16,392 nucleotides of DNA from Actinomycetes bacterium (GTDB taxonomy: Bacteria; Planctomycetota; Phycisphaerae; JAACET01), in assembly GCA_030631725.1 (NCBI GenBank), contig DAOVKO010000018.1, positions 1 to 16,392 on the forward strand, read 5' to 3'. Made by a program: the position numbers and the translations under genes. The notes under the pieces are model-generated. The model made no database searches and had not been told where the DNA came from. It worked only from the letters and a program-made list of their open reading frames with translations. Positions 13,164-16,392 of this stretch are shown piece after piece (the first letter of the stretch is position 1; every line of letters begins with the position of its first letter).

Positions 13164-13436
13164 ATGACTTCCACAAAGCAATCTATTACGAAGAAGGTTT
13201 TAATATGGCTGACATTGATATCTTTTACACTAAGCTGTAGTGGTTGCACTATTGTTTCAAGAAGGGACTATCCAAGCAGAGCAACTCATGCAGGCCAAGC
13301 ACAATCTACGTCAGTCGAAATGCACGTTGATGGAGAATCGTGCCTAACCATTCTAGTTGTAGCCTTAATGATACTCGCTGTTGCCACCGGAAACATGCAT
13401 GGCTCTTATCATGGTCACGGTTCTTACCACCATTAG
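13164..13436 (+). CDS. Small putative lipoprotein with His-rich tail
   Basis: 90 residues. N-terminus MTSTKQSITKKVLIWL, a hydrophobic core, then LSCSGC: a lipoprotein-type signal with Cys25 or Cys28 as the possible lipidated residue, although neither has a perfect lipobox. A hydrophilic middle (29-58) is followed by a second hydrophobic segment (CLTILVVALMILAVATG, about 60-76) and a tail MHGSYHGHGSYHH in which 5 of 13 residues are His, suggesting metal binding. The ATG at 13164 has GGGAGG seven bases upstream, preferred over the in-frame ATG/TTG-type start 33 bases earlier. No family recognised. It is a stand-alone gene; the promoter is uncertain (a weak TTTGCC/TAAGAT pair lies about 80 bases upstream). 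Confidence 0.6.
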   Translation: MTSTKQSITKKVLIWLTLISFTLSCSGCTIVSRRDYPSRATHAGQAQSTSVEMHVDGESCLTILVVALMILAVATGNMHGSYHGHGSYHH

Positions 13437-13486
13437 TGGGGAACCCGTAATACATAGAAGCTACCCTCAACAGCAGGGCAAAAGTC

Positions 13487-13515
13487 TTGAGCTTATCGCC
13501 GCCAAGAGCTAAAAT
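13487..13515 (+). promoter_or_regulatory. Promoter of the DinB-like gene
   Basis: TTGAGC (13487-13492), 17-base spacer, TAAAAT (13510-13515), about 43 bases before the ATG at 13559. Spacer and flanks resemble the promoter at 14140-14168: 23 of 29 positions are identical, including CAAGAGCTA. Confidence 0.58.
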
Positions 13516-13558
13516 ACGGCTCGGTTCCCGCTGCTGATGGCCACGTTAGGAGCATACC

Positions 13559-14044
13559 ATGAATCTAAAGGAGCACTTCCTCTACATGTACAGCGATGAC
13601 TTCTGGTACTCCAAACTGGACTATGAACTGCTCAAACGGGCTGGCGTTGATCTCTACGCGTTACCGATCCGAACTGAAAAGCCCATCATCTGGCACTTGG
13701 CTCATATCGTTCACAAGGAAGAAGTGCATGTCGGCCAATTTCTTGAACGCCCTCGCAGACAGTTGCTTCATCCTGAACTCGACCCGCTGGTCATGGCCGG
13801 AGAAGGTCTCGATGTAATCTCGGATCTAATTCCAGACCTTGGCTTCATCATAGAATGGCATAAGAAGGTCAGGGTCGCTACCCGTTCATTCATCAACGGC
13901 TTATCTGCTGACGATTTCTTCGTCGTACCGGATGGGTCCCCCAAGGATCTATGCATAGCGAATTGGCTTGCTATCACTCAGGTGCACACAGGCGTTCACT
14001 TTGGCCACGTCGACAGTATCATCAAGGCACAGGAATGCTCATAA
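13559..14044 (+). CDS. DinB-like metal-binding four-helix protein
   Basis: 161 residues, the size of DinB/YfiT-superfamily proteins, a four-helix bundle that binds a divalent metal through three His. Seen: KPIIWHLAHIVHKEEVHVGQFL (41-62), the usual WHxxHxxxxE region with His46 and His49, and near the C-terminus TQVHTGVHFGHVDSI with His143, His147 and His150, the second ligand region. Members include thiol-dependent transferases and damage-inducible proteins, and most are uncharacterised, so I give no reaction. AGGAG lies six bases before the ATG and a good promoter lies at 13487-13515. No operon partner on the same strand is close. Confidence 0.75.
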   Translation: MNLKEHFLYMYSDDFWYSKLDYELLKRAGVDLYALPIRTEKPIIWHLAHIVHKEEVHVGQFLERPRRQLLHPELDPLVMAGEGLDVISDLIPDLGFIIEWHKKVRVATRSFINGLSADDFFVVPDGSPKDLCIANWLAITQVHTGVHFGHVDSIIKAQECS

Positions 14045-14139
14045 CAATTGGATGCACCTGATCTCTATTTCGCTGGGGCTTCGTGGAAGCAGGTGATCCA
14101 GGCTTAAATGCCGGCACCGAGGACTTGGTTTTTCTCGGC

Positions 14140-14168
14140 TTGAGATTACGGCGGGCAAGAGCTAGAAT
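14140..14168 (+). promoter_or_regulatory. Promoter of the ABC exporter genes
   Basis: TTGAGA (14140-14145), 17-base spacer, TAGAAT (14163-14168), about 55 bases before the ATG at 14224. Closely similar to the promoter at 13487-13515. Confidence 0.58.
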
Positions 14169-14223
14169 GTGACTTGAATATCCGCCCAAGCGGTCCGAGG
14201 GGCGACCTTCAGTGGAGTTGCGT

Positions 14224-14943
14224 ATGATAGAAGTATCGAATCTGGTCAAGCGTTTTGGGGCGGTCCTGGCTGTGGATGATGTGAGCTTCCACGTGCCGGC
14301 CAAGGCCATCGTGGGCTTTCTGGGAGCCAACGCGGCGGGCAAGACCACGGCCATGCGGATGTTGGCGGGCCTGCTGAGCCCGACCTCCGGCAGGGCCCGG
14401 ATAGCCGGCTACGACTGCCTGAGCGAGTCGCTGGAGGTCTGCAAAATCCTCGGCTATATGCCCGAAAACGTGGCCTTGTACGGTGATATGCGGGTGGGCG
14501 AGTTTCTAAGATACGTGGCGGCCATGCGCGGCGTAGCAGTGAGAGACCGCAAATCAGCCGTCGAAGCGGCTATGGATCACTGCCAGATAAGCAACATGCG
14601 CCGACGGCTGGCGGGGACGCTCAGCAAAGGCTATCGCCAACGAGTGGGATTGGCCCAGGCCTTGGTGGCCAAGCCCAAGGTGGTGATTCTCGATGAGCCG
14701 ACCATCGGACTCGACCCGGTGCAAATCAAAGAAACACGGCAGATGATTCGCTCTCTGGCCCAGAGCTGCACGGTCCTGCTGAGCACGCATATCCTCAGCG
14801 AAGTCGAGCAAATCTGCTCCAGGGTGCTGATTATCAGCTCGGGCAAGCTGCTGGCTGATGACTCGCTGGCAAACCTGGTCAAAGACGGGCAATCTCTGGA
14901 AGATGCCTATATGCGCATAACCGAGTCGGAAAGGGTGGTGTGA
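14224..14943 (+). CDS. ABC-2 type exporter ATP-binding protein
   Basis: 239-residue ATPase that would power the permease encoded next. Seen: Walker A GANAAGKTT (34-42; the usual form is GPNGAGKTT), Q-loop region GYMPENVALYGDM, signature LSKGYRQRVGLAQAL (133-147), Walker B VVILDEPTIGLDP with Asp157-Glu158, and H-loop STHIL with His189. LSKGYRQR in place of LSGGQ is typical of the GldA/NosF/CcmA-like branch. The ATG at 14224 is preferred to the GTG at 14212: GGAG (14214-14217) is six bases before the ATG and overlaps the GTG codon. The permease gene begins 53 bases after the stop, with a short heptamer array between. Substrate unknown; gliding-type (GldAFG) exporters of planctomycetes are the nearest match I can think of. 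Confidence 0.92.
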   Translation: MIEVSNLVKRFGAVLAVDDVSFHVPAKAIVGFLGANAAGKTTAMRMLAGLLSPTSGRARIAGYDCLSESLEVCKILGYMPENVALYGDMRVGEFLRYVAAMRGVAVRDRKSAVEAAMDHCQISNMRRRLAGTLSKGYRQRVGLAQALVAKPKVVILDEPTIGLDPVQIKETRQMIRSLAQSCTVLLSTHILSEVEQICSRVLIISSGKLLADDSLANLVKDGQSLEDAYMRITESERVV

Positions 14944-14953
14944 AAAAGTGATT

Positions 14954-14974
14954 GCGAACTGCGAATTGCGAATT
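14954..14974. repeat. Heptanucleotide repeat array D
   Basis: GCGAACT, GCGAATT, GCGAATT in tandem, in the 53-base gap between the ATPase and permease genes. Same 7-base period as the arrays at 9770-9978. Confidence 0.6.
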
Positions 14975-14996
14975 TGACACAAGCAAGGCTAAAGAT

Positions 14997-16392
14997 ATGC
15001 AAAAGTCGTTGACTGTTCCGAGCAGTGTGGAATTGGCGGGTAAGATTGCCGGCTTCGTGGCCAAGGGCGTAGCCCTGCTGGCCATGGCTGTGGTGGTGCT
15101 TGGTCTGCTGGTAATCCTCGGCTTGTTGAGCGAGCAAATCCTCAGAGCTTTCAGCGTATCGGCGGGCTTGAAATTCGAGTCGGGGGTCGCTTCGTGGATT
15201 GGACGACACTTCCTGGACATAATCAAAGTGGTGCTCTGGACTGTAGCCTTGGGCGGTCTATATGTGATGCTCAGGAGGGGATTTCGAATTTCGTATTTCG
15301 TATTTCGTATTGAAAGACAGAACGCGGAAGAGACTGCAATTGGTCTGCAGGGTTATTTGGTGATCCTGGTTATCGGGGCAGTGGTGGCAGGATTGGGCTG
15401 GATTGGCTTAACCACGTGGCAGTGTCCGCTGGTAATCCCATTAGCTATAGTTGTACTCTTGTTGATCGGCCAAGGACTGAGCAAGAGCAATGTTCTGAAC
15501 CTGGCCTGGCGGGAGCTGAGCAGTTGGCTGCTGAGCCCTTTGGGATACGTAGTGGCGGCAGGCTTTGCGATAATGGCTGGGCGAATGTTCATCGCCAGCA
15601 TGGCTGAGTTGACGCAGATGAGGCCGGATAATCCTTTGGCCATTCAACCGTTGGCCAGCTTTTTGGCCTCTGACTTTTTTGCCGTGGCCCTGCTGATCCT
15701 GGTGGCCATAATAAGCATGCGGCTTCTGGCCGGTGAACGCGAGAGAGGCACGATCGAACTGCTCTACTCGATGCCGATCAAGGACAGTGAAATAGTGCTG
15801 GGTAAATTCCTGGGAGCCTGGGCGTTTTTCTGCCTGGTGATTCTGGTAACCCTGGTTCACATGGGGCTTTACGGGGCCTTTGGCGAGCTGGACCCCCGGC
15901 AGATACTCAGCAGCTACGTGGGGTTGGGTTTGATTGGGATGGCCTTTGTGGCCGTGGGGCTTTTCTGCAGTTGCCTGGTGCGCAACCAGATAGTGGCCGC
16001 CCTGCTGGTCTTCCTGCTGCTGGGGGTGACTATTTTCCTGGGCGATATCGTCAGCTTCGTGGGGGTCGGCAAAACGGCCGGCGGCTGGAGCGAATACACT
16101 TCGCTGATGCCGCATCTGGACTGGGCGACTCGGGGTACGATTGATTCGCGAACACTCTTGGCCATGGGCTCAACCTGGGCATTGAGTCTGTTCCTGTCCT
16201 TTTGCGTCCTGCGGGCCAACCGGCGGGGGATATTCTGGAACGTCTTCGAATCCTACAGTTCCAAACATTGGACAAACTTATTGGTGGCCTTGGCCCTGGC
16301 CGCCGCTACGTTGGTGTTCCTGGAAACACATTTTGCGGGTAGCGCGGCGGTTAAGCTGGTGGGGCTGGGCTTGGCGGCGATGCTGATGGCCC
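14997..16392 (+). CDS. ABC-2 type permease, GldF-like, partial (runs off window)
   Basis: 465 codons are open from ATG 14997 to the window edge. Residues 1-168 form an extra N-terminal region with about four hydrophobic segments (around 20-43, 75-95, 116-138 and 141-160). The typical ABC-2 core then begins: LAWRELSSWLLSPLGYVV (169-186), then DFFAVALLILVAIISMRLLAGERERGTIELLYSMPIKDSEIVLGKFLGAW, and more membrane spans (VGLGLIGMAFVAVGLFCS, IVAALLVFLLLGVTIFLGD). GERERGTIELL and the following lines are characteristic of GldF-type permeases. The ribosome binding site is weak (AAGG at 14985-14988), so the start is uncertain, and a TTG at 14952 is also in frame. Residues about 96-105 (FRISYFVFRI) are encoded by heptamer array E. 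The C-terminal end is missing; a fusion to a GldG-like domain cannot be judged. Confidence 0.85.
   Translation, partial: MQKSLTVPSSVELAGKIAGFVAKGVALLAMAVVVLGLLVILGLLSEQILRAFSVSAGLKFESGVASWIGRHFLDIIKVVLWTVALGGLYVMLRRGFRISYFVFRIERQNAEETAIGLQGYLVILVIGAVVAGLGWIGLTTWQCPLVIPLAIVVLLLIGQGLSKSNVLNLAWRELSSWLLSPLGYVVAAGFAIMAGRMFIASMAELTQMRPDNPLAIQPLASFLASDFFAVALLILVAIISMRLLAGERERGTIELLYSMPIKDSEIVLGKFLGAWAFFCLVILVTLVHMGLYGAFGELDPRQILSSYVGLGLIGMAFVAVGLFCSCLVRNQIVAALLVFLLLGVTIFLGDIVSFVGVGKTAGGWSEYTSLMPHLDWATRGTIDSRTLLAMGSTWALSLFLSFCVLRANRRGIFWNVFESYSSKHWTNLLVALALAAATLVFLETHFAGSAAVKLVGLGLAAMLMA
15282..15309. repeat. Heptanucleotide repeat array E, inside the permease gene
   Basis: TTTCGAA followed by three copies of TTTCGTA, within the permease reading frame, encoding part of the loop after the second membrane segment. 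The frame stays open through it. Confidence 0.7.

Noticed and set aside
15441..16115. 224-codon frame antisense to the permease
   Set aside because: Gln/His-rich translation typical of the reverse of hydrophobic codons; the plus strand encodes clear membrane segments.

Overview
The window looks like chromosomal DNA of a Gram-negative, outer-membrane bacterium with moderately high GC. A planctomycete (Phycisphaerae-like) origin is my best guess. It rests on the style of the CTP synthase, on a secreted protein with the IDIKPGSDPN-type domain common in that group, and on intergenic repeats of a kind I associate with such genomes. It is an inference, not a proof. CMP-Kdo synthetase (kdsB) implies Kdo-containing lipopolysaccharide. 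There are no rRNA, tRNA, CRISPR, phage or transposase genes.

Layout. (1) 1-2621, minus strand: a nucleotide-sugar operon of a UDP-glucuronate-epimerase-like SDR, galE (TGATG-coupled) and the first part of wecB, which runs off the left edge. (2) 2622-4551: a long non-coding stretch, then a secreted 328-residue protein (minus) with its own terminator. About 340 bases upstream of its ATG is a perfect consensus sigma-70 promoter followed by a string of RNA hairpins, i.e. a long structured leader. (3) 4767-6077: a class V aminotransferase (minus), divergent from the next unit; both promoters carry dyads over the -35 element. (4) 6078-9392, plus strand: an unusual nucleotide-sugar dehydrogenase followed by a membrane-anchored arylsulfotransferase-like beta-propeller. 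(5) 9393-10007: a REP-like hairpin, a 77-residue orphan gene and a cluster of 7-base tandem repeats. (6) 10008-12987, minus: kdsB - pyrG - DUF1844 operon behind a good promoter. (7) 12988-14223, plus: a REP-like element, a small His-tailed lipoprotein and a DinB-like protein. (8) 14224-16392, plus: an ABC-2 exporter, ATPase then permease, the latter cut by the right edge.

How it fits together. Most genes with a recognisable role serve the cell surface. WecB would make UDP-ManNAc, GalE UDP-galactose, the SDR probably UDP-galacturonate, the dehydrogenase a UDP-uronate, and KdsB CMP-Kdo. PyrG supplies the CTP that KdsB consumes and lies two bases downstream of it. The arylsulfotransferase-like protein could act on a periplasmic acceptor.

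Main points for a second look: the CTP synthase whose glutaminase motif reads His-Pro-Cys where the catalytic Glu is expected; the consensus promoter plus multi-hairpin leader at 4186-4551; heptanucleotide repeats in several unrelated sequences, one of them inside the permease reading frame; two near-identical promoters upstream of neighbouring genes; and the palindromic operator-like site over the dehydrogenase promoter.
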